The notes below the pieces were generated by a model, which did not search any database, was not told the DNA's origin, and saw only the letters and a program-made list of their open reading frames with translations. Positions 15,037 through 22,931 of a stretch of 64,000 nt of DNA are shown here, in pieces (the stretch's first letter is position 1; each line of letters begins with the position of its first letter). The stretch covers positions 1-64,000 of the forward strand of contig JALXFE010000038.1 in the NCBI GenBank assembly GCA_027069135.1, in the 5' to 3' direction. A program made the position numbers and the translations under genes. This stretch comes from Thermoanaerobaculia bacterium. GTDB lineage: Bacteria > Acidobacteriota > Thermoanaerobaculia > Multivoradales > JAHZIX01.

Positions 15037-15455
15037 GAGTTCTCCTCGATACTTGCGTGCTCTCGGAGATTCGCCGCGAGCAGGGAAATGCCGAGGTCCG
15101 TGAGCGAGTGAAGGCTATCCGCTCCGACGACCTGTTCCTCAGCGTTCTCACCGTCGGTGAGTTGAGCAGGGGAATCACACTTCTGGCTGCCGGACGCTAC
15201 AAGAATGTTCTGCGCCAGTGGCTGCTGGCTCTGGAGGAGGACTACGCGGATCGGATCCTCGGTATCGATAGCGAGACCGCACGCATCTGGGGCGAGCTTA
15301 CTGCCAGCGCCCAAGCCCGGGGACGAACGGTCCCCGCCTCGGACGGCATGATCGCCGCCACCGCCATTCGACACGGACTCCACGTCATGACGCGCAATGT
15401 CGCCGACTTCGTCGACACGGGAGCTATGCTGCTCAATCCCTGGCTGGACGGGTGA
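15033..15455 (+). CDS. PIN-domain toxin, FitB-like
   Basis: 140 residues with PIN active-site acids: Asp6 in MRVLLDTCVLSEI, Glu in TVGELSRGI, Asp in VPASDGMIAATAI and MTRNVADF. The spacing and the SEIRR start match the FitB branch, which pairs with Phd-type antitoxins, as here. Predicted Mg-dependent RNase; complete. Confidence 0.9.
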   Translation: MRVLLDTCVLSEIRREQGNAEVRERVKAIRSDDLFLSVLTVGELSRGITLLAAGRYKNVLRQWLLALEEDYADRILGIDSETARIWGELTASAQARGRTVPASDGMIAATAIRHGLHVMTRNVADFVDTGAMLLNPWLDG

Positions 15456-15501
15456 TCGATTCGGCCTTGGGAATTTCTTGGCACGAGCCTCACGGGAGCT
15501 T

Positions 15502-15879
15502 TTACCAATCCCTACATGAAATCCCCGGAACGTGACCGAAATGACCGTCCCGTGTGACTACGGCAACGCCGTGCTGGATGGCGAGGGCGGCGATCCAGAC
15601 GTCATTCTCAGGGATGGGCCGACCCAACTTTCGTAGGGCGTTACGGATCTTGGAGTAGGCAGTCGCCGTCACCTCGTCTACCACCAGGATGAAGGACTCG
15701 CGGATCAGGGCTGCTAGGAGCGGCTCCAGATGGTTGCGATGGGACGAGCGCTGAAGACCGTAGCGATACTCGCCAATGACGATTGAAGGGAGATGGTGGC
15801 GATCCTCCGAGTCGAGGAGCGCGGCCAAGGCTGGGTCTCCGACGAAGAGAGCGGAGACCGCGTTGGTATCGAGAATCAT
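15502..15879 (-). CDS. VapC-type PIN-domain toxin
   Basis: 125 residues from ATG at 15879, which overlaps the upstream antitoxin stop (ATGA, 15876-15879). Active-site acids: Asp4 in MILDTNAVSALF, Glu in VIGEYRYGL, Asp in IPENDVWIAALAI and VVTRDGHF. A longer open frame upstream of 15879 is simply the antitoxin gene in another frame. It faces the FitB-like toxin gene tail to tail, 46 bases apart. Confidence 0.9.
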   Translation of the reverse strand: MILDTNAVSALFVGDPALAALLDSEDRHHLPSIVIGEYRYGLQRSSHRNHLEPLLAALIRESFILVVDEVTATAYSKIRNALRKLGRPIPENDVWIAALAIQHGVAVVTRDGHFGHVPGISCRDW

Positions 15880-16127
15880 CGCCACTCGTCCGAATCGACC
15901 CGTCCGAGCTCCTGCGCGACGATGGCGTCGATTTCCTCTACTTCCGCCTCCTGGGCCCGCCCGAAGACTCTTCTCCACCCGAGGGGCCGAGAGCTCCTAC
16001 CCGTCGGCGCCTCCAAGTGCTCTCGAAGGGCCCGGGTAACCAGTTCCTTCAGGCTCTCCCCCCGCAAGGCCGCCGTCGCCTTGGTCTGCCGGAATAACTC
16101 ATCCGGAATCTCAAGCGTCGTCTTCAT
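15876..16127 (-). CDS. VapB-type antitoxin
   Basis: 83 residues: MKTTLEIPDELFRQTKATAALRGESLKELVTRALREHLE is a typical N-terminal ribbon-helix-helix, followed by a linker and an acidic toxin-binding tail. Overlaps its toxin in ATGA. Its own ATG overlaps the stop of the small Phd-like frame upstream (16124-16127), so three frames are chained. No strong Shine-Dalgarno, consistent with coupling to the upstream frame. Confidence 0.85.
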   Translation of the reverse strand: MKTTLEIPDELFRQTKATAALRGESLKELVTRALREHLEAPTGRSSRPLGWRRVFGRAQEAEVEEIDAIVAQELGRVDSDEWR

Positions 16128-16297
16128 GGACCCATTTTCCCATATTTACGGGAAGAGTGACAAATAGGAACAACTTCCCGCTCGGTCGCTGTCCCTCTAC
16201 AGCGATCATCGGTACGCCTCCCCTCGGAATGGGCCCGCTCCAGCAGCCCCGAAAGCCGGGGACGTAACTCCGTCAACGAGATTGTCGTGGTTGCCAT
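16124..16297 (-). pseudogene. Phd/YefM antitoxin remnant, now a 57-aa frame
   Basis: ATG at 16297 with GGAGGTGACG just before it starts MATTTISLTELRPRLSGLLERAHSEG, a standard Phd/YefM N-terminus. After Gly/Arg at about residue 27 the sequence (RTDDRCRGTATEREVV) no longer fits the family, suggesting a frameshift and loss of the rest. It ends in ATGA overlap with the VapB gene, so it may now serve as the translated leader of that operon. Confidence 0.55.
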
Positions 16298-16450
16298 CGT
16301 CACCTCCATGCCAAACCGTACATGATCATGCCAATATTGGATATCTCATTCTGGAACGGTCGATTTTCCGGCGCGGGCACTCGGTAGGGCGAGGTCACGA
16401 GCAAGGGGAGAGGTCAAAGGCTCCGCGAAGCGCGGAAGCTGCGGGGGTGC

Positions 16451-16524
16451 TGGTTGGGATGCAGGGAGTCGAACCCCGATTCCACGCTCCAGAGGCGCGT
16501 GTCTTGCCATTAGACGACATCCCA
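16451..16524 (-). tRNA. tRNA-Gln (anticodon CUG)
   Basis: Complete cloverleaf on the minus strand. Acceptor TGGGATG/CATCCCA, D stem GTCT/AGAC, anticodon stem CGCGC/GCGTG with loop CTCTGGA (anticodon CTG), T loop TTCGACT, discriminator A and encoded CCA. The toxin-antitoxin cluster lies just beyond its 3' end. Confidence 0.95.
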
Positions 16525-16548
16525 ATGGGTCGCCAAGAATAGCGAAAG

Positions 16549-17259
16549 CTACTTTTCCAGGTCAAGGGGCTTGAGGAGACTCGGCAGCCGGAGGGCGAAA
16601 CGGAAGGGGAAGCGGCGGCAGAGCTGGGCACCGGGCAGGGCTCGAGCGAAATGCCGGACCTCCTTCATGGACCAGCTCTCCCGGACGGAAATAGTGCCGT
16701 CGACGGAGGCGACAGGCCCTGCCCGGACGACGAAGCGTAGGATGGAGCGAATCAGGCTTCGTAGAAGGAAGGACCGGCGTAGATCGATGACGGTGGCACC
16801 GCGGCGGCTTACCCTCTGCATCTCCCGCAGAATCTTCCGGTTTCGTTCGCTGCCAAAATGGTGGAAGAAAAGGCTCGAAAAGGACCAATCCACGGCCTCG
16901 GCGGCGAAGGGCAAGGCCTCCGCCGAAGCGACGACCCGCATTTGATCCGGGAATCGGCCTCGGCCGAGCACGAGATGTCGAAGCTTGAAATCGACCGAGA
17001 TGACGCGGAAGGAGCGGCGCCGGCGACCCCCGCCGCGCACCACCGCGGCGGCCACATCCCCGCTGCCGCTGCCGAGGTCCAGGATGCAATCACCGTCCGC
17101 CAGGTCGGGCAGGAGACTTCGCAGAACGGGCCGGTACCCCAGCAAACGACGGTTGGTGAGCCGCAGGTCTTCTAGAGCCCGAGCGGTCTCCCCGAGACTC
17201 AGCTCATCGCCGTCCATCAACTCCGGAGGCGGAGGCGGACGCAGGGCAGACTCTGACAT
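16549..17259 (-). CDS. class I SAM-dependent methyltransferase
   Basis: 236 residues. The SAM-binding motif I is CILDLGSGSGDVAAAVV; motif II follows as VISVDFK, and later MRVVASAEALPFA and WSFSSLFFHHF complete the Rossmann fold. ATG at 17259 is chosen because it starts a plausible N-terminus (MSESALRP); the upstream open frame is not protein-like. Methyl acceptor unknown. It is divergent from the diguanylate cyclase gene and ends 25 bases from tRNA-Gln. Related enzymes often act on small molecules or quinone/polyketide substrates, but nothing here decides that. Confidence 0.85.
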   Translation of the reverse strand: MSESALRPPPPPELMDGDELSLGETARALEDLRLTNRRLLGYRPVLRSLLPDLADGDCILDLGSGSGDVAAAVVRGGGRRRRSFRVISVDFKLRHLVLGRGRFPDQMRVVASAEALPFAAEAVDWSFSSLFFHHFGSERNRKILREMQRVSRRGATVIDLRRSFLLRSLIRSILRFVVRAGPVASVDGTISVRESWSMKEVRHFARALPGAQLCRRFPFRFALRLPSLLKPLDLEK

Positions 17260-17343
17260 TCCAAATGTGATCGATGGTTCTCCAGGCACAGCGGTGTCAT
17301 AATACCCGCAGAATCTTGGACCCAGAATCTCGAATTCGGAATC

Positions 17344-19143
17344 TTGGCTTCGTCTTCCCTTTCTCCGGACTCCTCCGGAACGCCCCCCGTCAGGCTCCAC
17401 CATGGTTTGCCGAGCCGTCGCAGATCCCTATTGGGTTCTCTGGGACTGTTTCTTGCCGCAATCCTGGCGCTGCTTCTGGCGGCCCGCTGGGAGGCTTTGG
17501 CTCCGCAAGGCCTGGCGCCCCGACCGGACCTTCTGCTCCTGCTGCTCCTCGCCTCCGTAGCCATGATTCTGCACCGGCCCTTCGAGGGCTCGACCTTGGG
17601 CGTGGGTGCCCTGGTGGCGGCGGTGGTCACCGGGATCTTCGGCACCGTTCCCGCGGCCTCGGTCGGAGGTCTTGCTGTCCTCTTGGCAGATCTTCTCCGA
17701 CGGTTCTTGCGTCGGCGGTCCCCTTTAGTCGCGGCCGAGCGCCGACGACGGCGGCGGTCCCTCGAGGGCGCATCTCTGATCGTGCTGGCTCTCTTGGGAG
17801 GCGGTACGGCGGCCCGGCTCCTGGTCAAGGACGCTGCCGCACCGCTGCTGCGAGTCGCCGTCGCGGGTGCGATGTACGGCCTCCTTGTGCTCGCTCTACG
17901 ATTCTTCGTGCAGCGACTCCGGAGGACGGAGCGAGAGCGCACCAGCCGGGAAAACCTCTCCACTCTCGGACTCGACTTAGCCGCCTGGAGCATGGGATTG
18001 GCCGTGGTAGATGTCGCCTCGAGGCTTTCCGGCACAGTTGCCGGAGCCCTGGTCGCAGGGTTCGCCCTTCTCTCGCTGGAGGCGGCCCGCCACGCCTTGC
18101 AACACGGTCTCTCCAAACAACGGGTGGACGATCTGGAGCGGCTGGGGAGAGCGACGCGCCGGATGGCCGTCAGCACCGGTGAGCCGGGGTTCTCCCGGGT
18201 GGCGGAGCGTCTCCGCATCGAGTGCTCCAACGTGGTGCCCTTCCGTTGGTTCCAATTTGAGCTTCTCGCCTCGGACGCTCCCTACCGCAGCTGGTGGGCA
18301 GGGCCCGATCGTCGATTGAGCGAAGGGGCTCCGGAGATCCCCCCATCGCCGCCTCCCCTTCCGGGAATTCACCGGCGCCGAACCTGGCAGGTCATCGAAA
18401 GGAGCTTGGAGAGCACCAGCCAACGTTTCGGCCGCTTGCGTTTGTGGTGTGACCCCCGCCAATTGGAGGATGAAGCGGTAGATCTGCTGGACGACCTGCT
18501 TCCCCAGATGGTCGGCTCTCTGGAAAAGGCTCTGCTGGACCGGGAGGCCAAGTTGGATCCCCTGACCGGCCTGGCCCTGCGTAGGGTCCTGGAGGAACGG
18601 CTCTCTAGCGCCTACCGGGAAAGTTGTAAACACGGGGAGCCCATGGCGATCATCCTCTGCGATCTTGATTTCTTCAAGAGGGTCAACGATACCTACGGCC
18701 ACGCCGCAGGGGATCAGGTTCTCGTGGCAACGGCGGAGCTCCTGAGGCGCCACGGCGAAGGGGAAGGCCGACTCGCGGCCCGCTATGGAGGAGAGGAGTT
18801 CGTACTTCTTCTTGAAGGAATAGGAGGGGGCCAAGCCTTGGCCGTGGCGGAGACTCTGCGCCGGGAAGTCGAAGCCCTCCCCCTCGAGGTGGAAGGGGAA
18901 ACGCTAAACCTGACACTCTCCCTCGGCGTCGCGGTATTCCCGGAGCTCACGGCCAAGAGGGCTCAAGAACTCCAGGAGTTGGCGGACGAAGCCCTTTACG
19001 AAGCCAAACGCCACGGGCGAAACCGCTGTCTGCTCAACCTCGGCCGAGGCCGATTTCAAACGATTCGAGGCGAGATCCTCCGGTCTCCTGCAGTCGATCC
19101 CGAGAACGACCAGGAGGCCCCCGCTCCGCGCTTCTTCGCGTGA
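17344..19143 (+). CDS. membrane diguanylate cyclase (GGDEF)
   Basis: About 599 residues from TTG at 17344; the start is uncertain (TTG codons at 17407 and 17432 are also in frame). The N-terminal third has six to eight hydrophobic helices (LLGSLGLFLAAILALLLAA, LLLLLLLASVAMIL, and others). A GAF-like region (about 270-400) follows, then a GGDEF domain with LDPLTGLALRRVLEE and the active-site loop RYGGEEF (GGEEF 482-486). It makes cyclic di-GMP from GTP. The RxxD inhibitory site normally found just before the loop is absent (GEGR), so product inhibition may be lost. The stop overlaps the next gene in GTGA. Confidence 0.9.
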   Translation: MASSSLSPDSSGTPPVRLHHGLPSRRRSLLGSLGLFLAAILALLLAARWEALAPQGLAPRPDLLLLLLLASVAMILHRPFEGSTLGVGALVAAVVTGIFGTVPAASVGGLAVLLADLLRRFLRRRSPLVAAERRRRRRSLEGASLIVLALLGGGTAARLLVKDAAAPLLRVAVAGAMYGLLVLALRFFVQRLRRTERERTSRENLSTLGLDLAAWSMGLAVVDVASRLSGTVAGALVAGFALLSLEAARHALQHGLSKQRVDDLERLGRATRRMAVSTGEPGFSRVAERLRIECSNVVPFRWFQFELLASDAPYRSWWAGPDRRLSEGAPEIPPSPPPLPGIHRRRTWQVIERSLESTSQRFGRLRLWCDPRQLEDEAVDLLDDLLPQMVGSLEKALLDREAKLDPLTGLALRRVLEERLSSAYRESCKHGEPMAIILCDLDFFKRVNDTYGHAAGDQVLVATAELLRRHGEGEGRLAARYGGEEFVLLLEGIGGGQALAVAETLRREVEALPLEVEGETLNLTLSLGVAVFPELTAKRAQELQELADEALYEAKRHGRNRCLLNLGRGRFQTIRGEILRSPAVDPENDQEAPAPRFFA

Positions 19144-19895
19144 TCTCGTGGTACCTTGCCGGTGACGTCGAGGAATCCATCGAAAACCGCGGCCCTCGTC
19201 ATGGGCTCCGCCGAGGAAACACCCTGAAAACGACCCTCGATTCCAGCTCTCTTCTGGGCCGCAGCATCGAGGTGCTGGCGGCGAATGCCCGGCCTTTCCT
19301 TGGCATCGCTCTGGTCGTTCAGTCACCGCAGCTGATCCTTGTCGCCTTGGGCCACGGAGTCTTTGGGGACGGGCCGGGGGAAGCTTCATTTCTGGCGATC
19401 TTAGGCCTTCTCCTCCCCCTCCTGGCCTTGACTCAGATCCAGGCGGGACTGATCGCTCCAGGGGTGGCTCGCTTCCTGCGTGGGGAGACCGTCGAGCTCC
19501 GATATTGCCGGCCCCGTAGCGGCCGTGCGTTTCTCGCGATTCTTCTGGCAGCGACGATGGTCGCTTTGGCGGCGGCCGGAGGGTTTCTCTTTTTCCTCCT
19601 CCCGGGCTGGGTCGTGCTCACCGGCTTTTTCGTGGCCCTGCCGGCAGTGGCCACCGACGGGTTGGCGCCGGTGGCAGCCCTCGGTCTCAGCTGGAGGTTG
19701 ACCACCCAAAGCTGGATCTCCCTCTTCGCCCTGGTCTTCATGTTCACGGTCTTGGAGCGGCTGCTGTCCGTCGCCCTTCTTCTCGGCTTGGGTGCTCCGC
19801 CTCTGGTACCGGCTTTGCTCGCCGTGCCGATCTCGGCTCTCCAGGCGGTGACCGCCGCGGTCGCCTATCTGCGCCTTACGGGCAAGGAAGCCTGA
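19140..19895 (+). CDS. integral membrane protein, unknown function
   Basis: 251 residues from GTG overlapping the cyclase stop (GTGA). Five to six transmembrane helices (FLAILGLLLPLLALTQIQAG, FLAILLAATMVALAAAGGFLFFLL, LFALVFMFTVLERLLSVALLL). The layout, with an N-terminal cytoplasmic stretch and repeated paired helices, resembles membrane domains of the DUF975/glycerophosphodiesterase type, but I do not recognise a named family. Coupled to the cyclase gene, so perhaps functionally linked. The tail faces trkH convergently. Confidence 0.7.
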   Translation: MISWYLAGDVEESIENRGPRHGLRRGNTLKTTLDSSSLLGRSIEVLAANARPFLGIALVVQSPQLILVALGHGVFGDGPGEASFLAILGLLLPLLALTQIQAGLIAPGVARFLRGETVELRYCRPRSGRAFLAILLAATMVALAAAGGFLFFLLPGWVVLTGFFVALPAVATDGLAPVAALGLSWRLTTQSWISLFALVFMFTVLERLLSVALLLGLGAPPLVPALLAVPISALQAVTAAVAYLRLTGKEA

Positions 19896-19905
19896 GAACG
19901 GATTC

Positions 19906-21360
19906 CTATCGCCCCCAGAACCGGGGATTCGCCAGGGCTGCGATGGCGTAAACCTCCAAGCGGCCGACCCACATCAGAACGATCATCAAGAGCTTCGACC
20001 AGGAGCTGAAGAAGGCGAAGTTCTCGACCGGTCCGACCTTCTCCAGGCCGGGACCGACATTTCCCAGCGTCGCGATCGCGGCGGTCGAGGCGGTCAGCAA
20101 GCTGTGACCGTCAAGGGTCAGAAGGATCGTGCCGACCCCCCAACTGGTCAGGAAAAGGATGAAGAAGCCGGTAACGCTTCGCACGATGGGATCCGGCACG
20201 GCATTGCCGCCGACGAAAACTGCCGCCTGCGTGTTGGGGCTGAAGATATAGCGAACCTCCCGCATCGCGGACTTGAGGCCGATGACCATCCGCATCACCT
20301 TCATCGAGCCGGACGTCGATCCAGCGCAGCCCCCGACGAACATCAAAGCGACGAGAAGCATGCGAGAGAAATTCGGCCATTGCTCGAAATCTGTAGTCGC
20401 AAACCCGGTGGTCGTGGTCACCGACACCACCTGGAAGGTCGCCGCCAGGACCGCTTCGAAAGATTCCGTGTAGGTTCCCTGGCTCAGCAAGTGGAGGCCG
20501 ATCACCAGAGAGCTGCCGACCAAGATAAAGGTATAGAGCCGAAACTCCGAATCTCTGAAGAGATTCCAGCCGCGCCCTCGCCAGACTCCGAAGTAGAGAG
20601 AGAAATTCGCTCCCGCGAGCACCATGAAGACGATGATGACGACGCTCACCATGGGTGTCGAAGCAAAGGCTGCCACCGAGTCGTTACGGGGCGAGAAGCC
20701 GCCGGTAGAGAGGGTGGAAAAGGTATGGGTGAGGGCGTCGTAGAGGTCCAGGCCGCAGGCCATGAGGAGGAGGGTTTGGACCACGGTCAACCCCAGGTAC
20801 AGCCGCCAGAGTACCGCTGCGGTGTCGCGAATCCGGGGGGCCAGGGCCTCGGCGGTGGGTCCCGGAACCTCCAACTTGTAGAGGAAACGAGAACCGGGGC
20901 CCAGCTCCGGCAACAGAGCTAGAAACAAGACGATGATGCCCATCCCGCCCAACCACTGGCTGAAGGATCGCCAGAACAAGATGCCCCGGCCTTGGGCGGC
21001 GATATCTACCAGGACTGTAGATCCGGTGGTGGTAAATCCGGATGCGGATTCAAAGAGGGCGTCGATGGGAAGGGAGAGCGTACCGGTCAGAAGGTACGGT
21101 AAGGCTCCCAGAATGGAAGCGAAGACCCAGCCGAGAACGACGATGAGAATCCCCTCTCGCCGATAGAGCTCTCCCTGGGGACTCCGGCCGACCCTCACCA
21201 AGAGACCTCCGAAAGCCGCGCTGACAACGATGGAGCCGGCGAAGGCAAGGGCTGCGGCCCCTTCCGAATAGGCTAAGCAACAGAGCAGAGGGAAGACCTG
21301 TGCCGCTGCCAACACCAAGACCAACCGGCCCAGAAACAGAGACACCGCCCGTAGATTCAT
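19906..21360 (-). CDS. trkH: Trk potassium uptake protein TrkH (channel subunit)
   Basis: 484 residues, about ten membrane helices plus four pore loops with selectivity-filter sequences SGFTTTGSTV, FSTLSTGGFSP, TTTTGFATTD and ATLGNVGPG. Length matches TrkH/TrkG. It transports K+ (with H+ or Na+) across the inner membrane and is gated by TrkA. It is co-transcribed behind trkA with a 7-base gap. Confidence 0.95.
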   Translation of the reverse strand: MNLRAVSLFLGRLVLVLAAAQVFPLLCCLAYSEGAAALAFAGSIVVSAAFGGLLVRVGRSPQGELYRREGILIVVLGWVFASILGALPYLLTGTLSLPIDALFESASGFTTTGSTVLVDIAAQGRGILFWRSFSQWLGGMGIIVLFLALLPELGPGSRFLYKLEVPGPTAEALAPRIRDTAAVLWRLYLGLTVVQTLLLMACGLDLYDALTHTFSTLSTGGFSPRNDSVAAFASTPMVSVVIIVFMVLAGANFSLYFGVWRGRGWNLFRDSEFRLYTFILVGSSLVIGLHLLSQGTYTESFEAVLAATFQVVSVTTTTGFATTDFEQWPNFSRMLLVALMFVGGCAGSTSGSMKVMRMVIGLKSAMREVRYIFSPNTQAAVFVGGNAVPDPIVRSVTGFFILFLTSWGVGTILLTLDGHSLLTASTAAIATLGNVGPGLEKVGPVENFAFFSSWSKLLMIVLMWVGRLEVYAIAALANPRFWGR

Positions 21361-21367
21361 GGTCGGC

Positions 21368-22726
21368 TCACCGTCGCTCTTGCCCGGGAAAGAGAAGCTG
21401 CACCGTACCGAGCTCTTCTTCCTTGACGAAGAGAATGACCTGATCCCCCACCTGCAAGCGGTCCTTTCCCTGGGGGACGAACACCTTGCCCTGCCGAACG
21501 ACGGCTCCTATGCGCAGACCCCTGGGAGGGTTGATCTCTGCCAACGTGACACCCGCGGCGGGGCTCGCCGGGTAGAGCTCCCGCTCGAGGACCTGAGCAG
21601 CGCCGCGGTGGAGGGAGACCAGATTCGCGCTATAGCCGCTCTCGATGTACTCGTTGATTCTCTCGTTCGCCAGAGCCCGCGGAGAGAAGACCTGCACGAG
21701 GCCCAGTTTGCGCCAAAGGTGAGAGGTTTCCGTCCGGTGTACCAGGGCGATGACCTGGGGAACCCCCAACTCCTGGGCGAGCAAGCTGGCCATGAGGTTG
21801 GTTTCATCGTGGCCTGTCAAAGCGACGAAATGCTTGGCTCCACCGATGCGCTCGGAACGAAGGAGCGCCAAATCCGTCGTATCTCCGAGGATGACTTCGC
21901 AACGGGGAAAGGCGGCGGCCAGCTGGCGCGCGCGCTCTCGGTCCCTTTCGATGATCTTGATGTCTGCGCTGGCTCGGTCGAGAGATAGGGCCACGAGCTC
22001 CGTAACAGAGCCGCCGCCGGCGATGACGACGGTACCCAGACGCTCGGAACGGCGAGTGACTCTTCGCTCGAATCGATCGATGACCTCCGTCTCTCCGAGA
22101 ATCAAAGCTTGATCCCCGGGCTGAGCCAGGTCGTCGCCGGAAGGAATGATCAATTCTTTTCCGCGATAGAACGCCATGACCAGGCTGGCCTTGGGCAGGT
22201 CGACTTCCCTCAAAGGCTTTTGGGTAAGGGGAGAGGTCTGATCCAAGGAGATTTTTCTCAGCTGTACTTTCCCGCCGGCGAAATACTCCACCGCCATGGT
22301 GTTGTGGCCCCGTATCTGGTTGACCACCCGGGTCGTGGTCAGCAACTGGGTCGACAGCAGCAAATCGATCTCGAAGACCCGTTGGTAGAGCTGTCGGTGC
22401 GAGACCTCGTGACTGGCACTCTCGACACGCACGGCGCAACGTTGGGCCCCCAGACGTTTGGCCAGGAGAGCCGCCGCCAAGTTGGCTTCTTCCCGAGAAG
22501 AAACCGCCATGAAGAGGTCGCAATCCTCGACCTCCGCAGCCTGGAGAACGTGAACCTCGACGCCGTTTCCGGGCACGACGCGGACGTCGAGCTGTTCCTC
22601 CACCCGGGCGCAGGTATCCGGATTCAACTCGATGAGGATGACGCTCTCACCGGCTTGTGAAAGAGAGCGGGCGAGCTGATAGCCCACTTGACCAGCTCCC
22701 ATGACGACGTACTTCTTGCCCTTCAC
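21368..22726 (-). CDS. trkA: Trk potassium uptake regulatory protein TrkA
   Basis: 452 residues with the duplicated RCK layout: TrkA-N with MGAGQVGYQLARSL and LIELNPD, TrkA-C, then a second TrkA-N (VVIAGGGSVTELVALSL, IIERDRERA) and a second TrkA-C ending in VGDQVILFVKEEEL. It binds NAD(H) and ATP/ADP and gates TrkH. First gene of the trkA-trkH operon; the divergent TonB receptor starts 205 bases away. Confidence 0.95.
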   Translation of the reverse strand: MKGKKYVVMGAGQVGYQLARSLSQAGESVILIELNPDTCARVEEQLDVRVVPGNGVEVHVLQAAEVEDCDLFMAVSSREEANLAAALLAKRLGAQRCAVRVESASHEVSHRQLYQRVFEIDLLLSTQLLTTTRVVNQIRGHNTMAVEYFAGGKVQLRKISLDQTSPLTQKPLREVDLPKASLVMAFYRGKELIIPSGDDLAQPGDQALILGETEVIDRFERRVTRRSERLGTVVIAGGGSVTELVALSLDRASADIKIIERDRERARQLAAAFPRCEVILGDTTDLALLRSERIGGAKHFVALTGHDETNLMASLLAQELGVPQVIALVHRTETSHLWRKLGLVQVFSPRALANERINEYIESGYSANLVSLHRGAAQVLERELYPASPAAGVTLAEINPPRGLRIGAVVRQGKVFVPQGKDRLQVGDQVILFVKEEELGTVQLLFPGQERR

Positions 22727-22931
22727 GATTCTCCTCGCACGCTTCGTAGGTCGTCCCGGGATACTTCCCTGTCGCAGCCGGAGATCCCGGCCCCATCGCG
22801 GCCTGGACTTGGCAAGCCCGTAGAGCTAAGCTTCGGCAGCTCATTCTGTTTCGTAAACACGGTTCGGCGAGTGGTCCCCACGGGTGCTCCACCTGGATCC
22901 GTCCATGAACCCAAGGCAAGGAGGAATCCTC

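Noticed and set aside
20104-20922. 272-codon plus-strand frame opposite trkH
   Set aside because: Antisense to TrkH pore regions; His/Asp/Gly-rich shadow.
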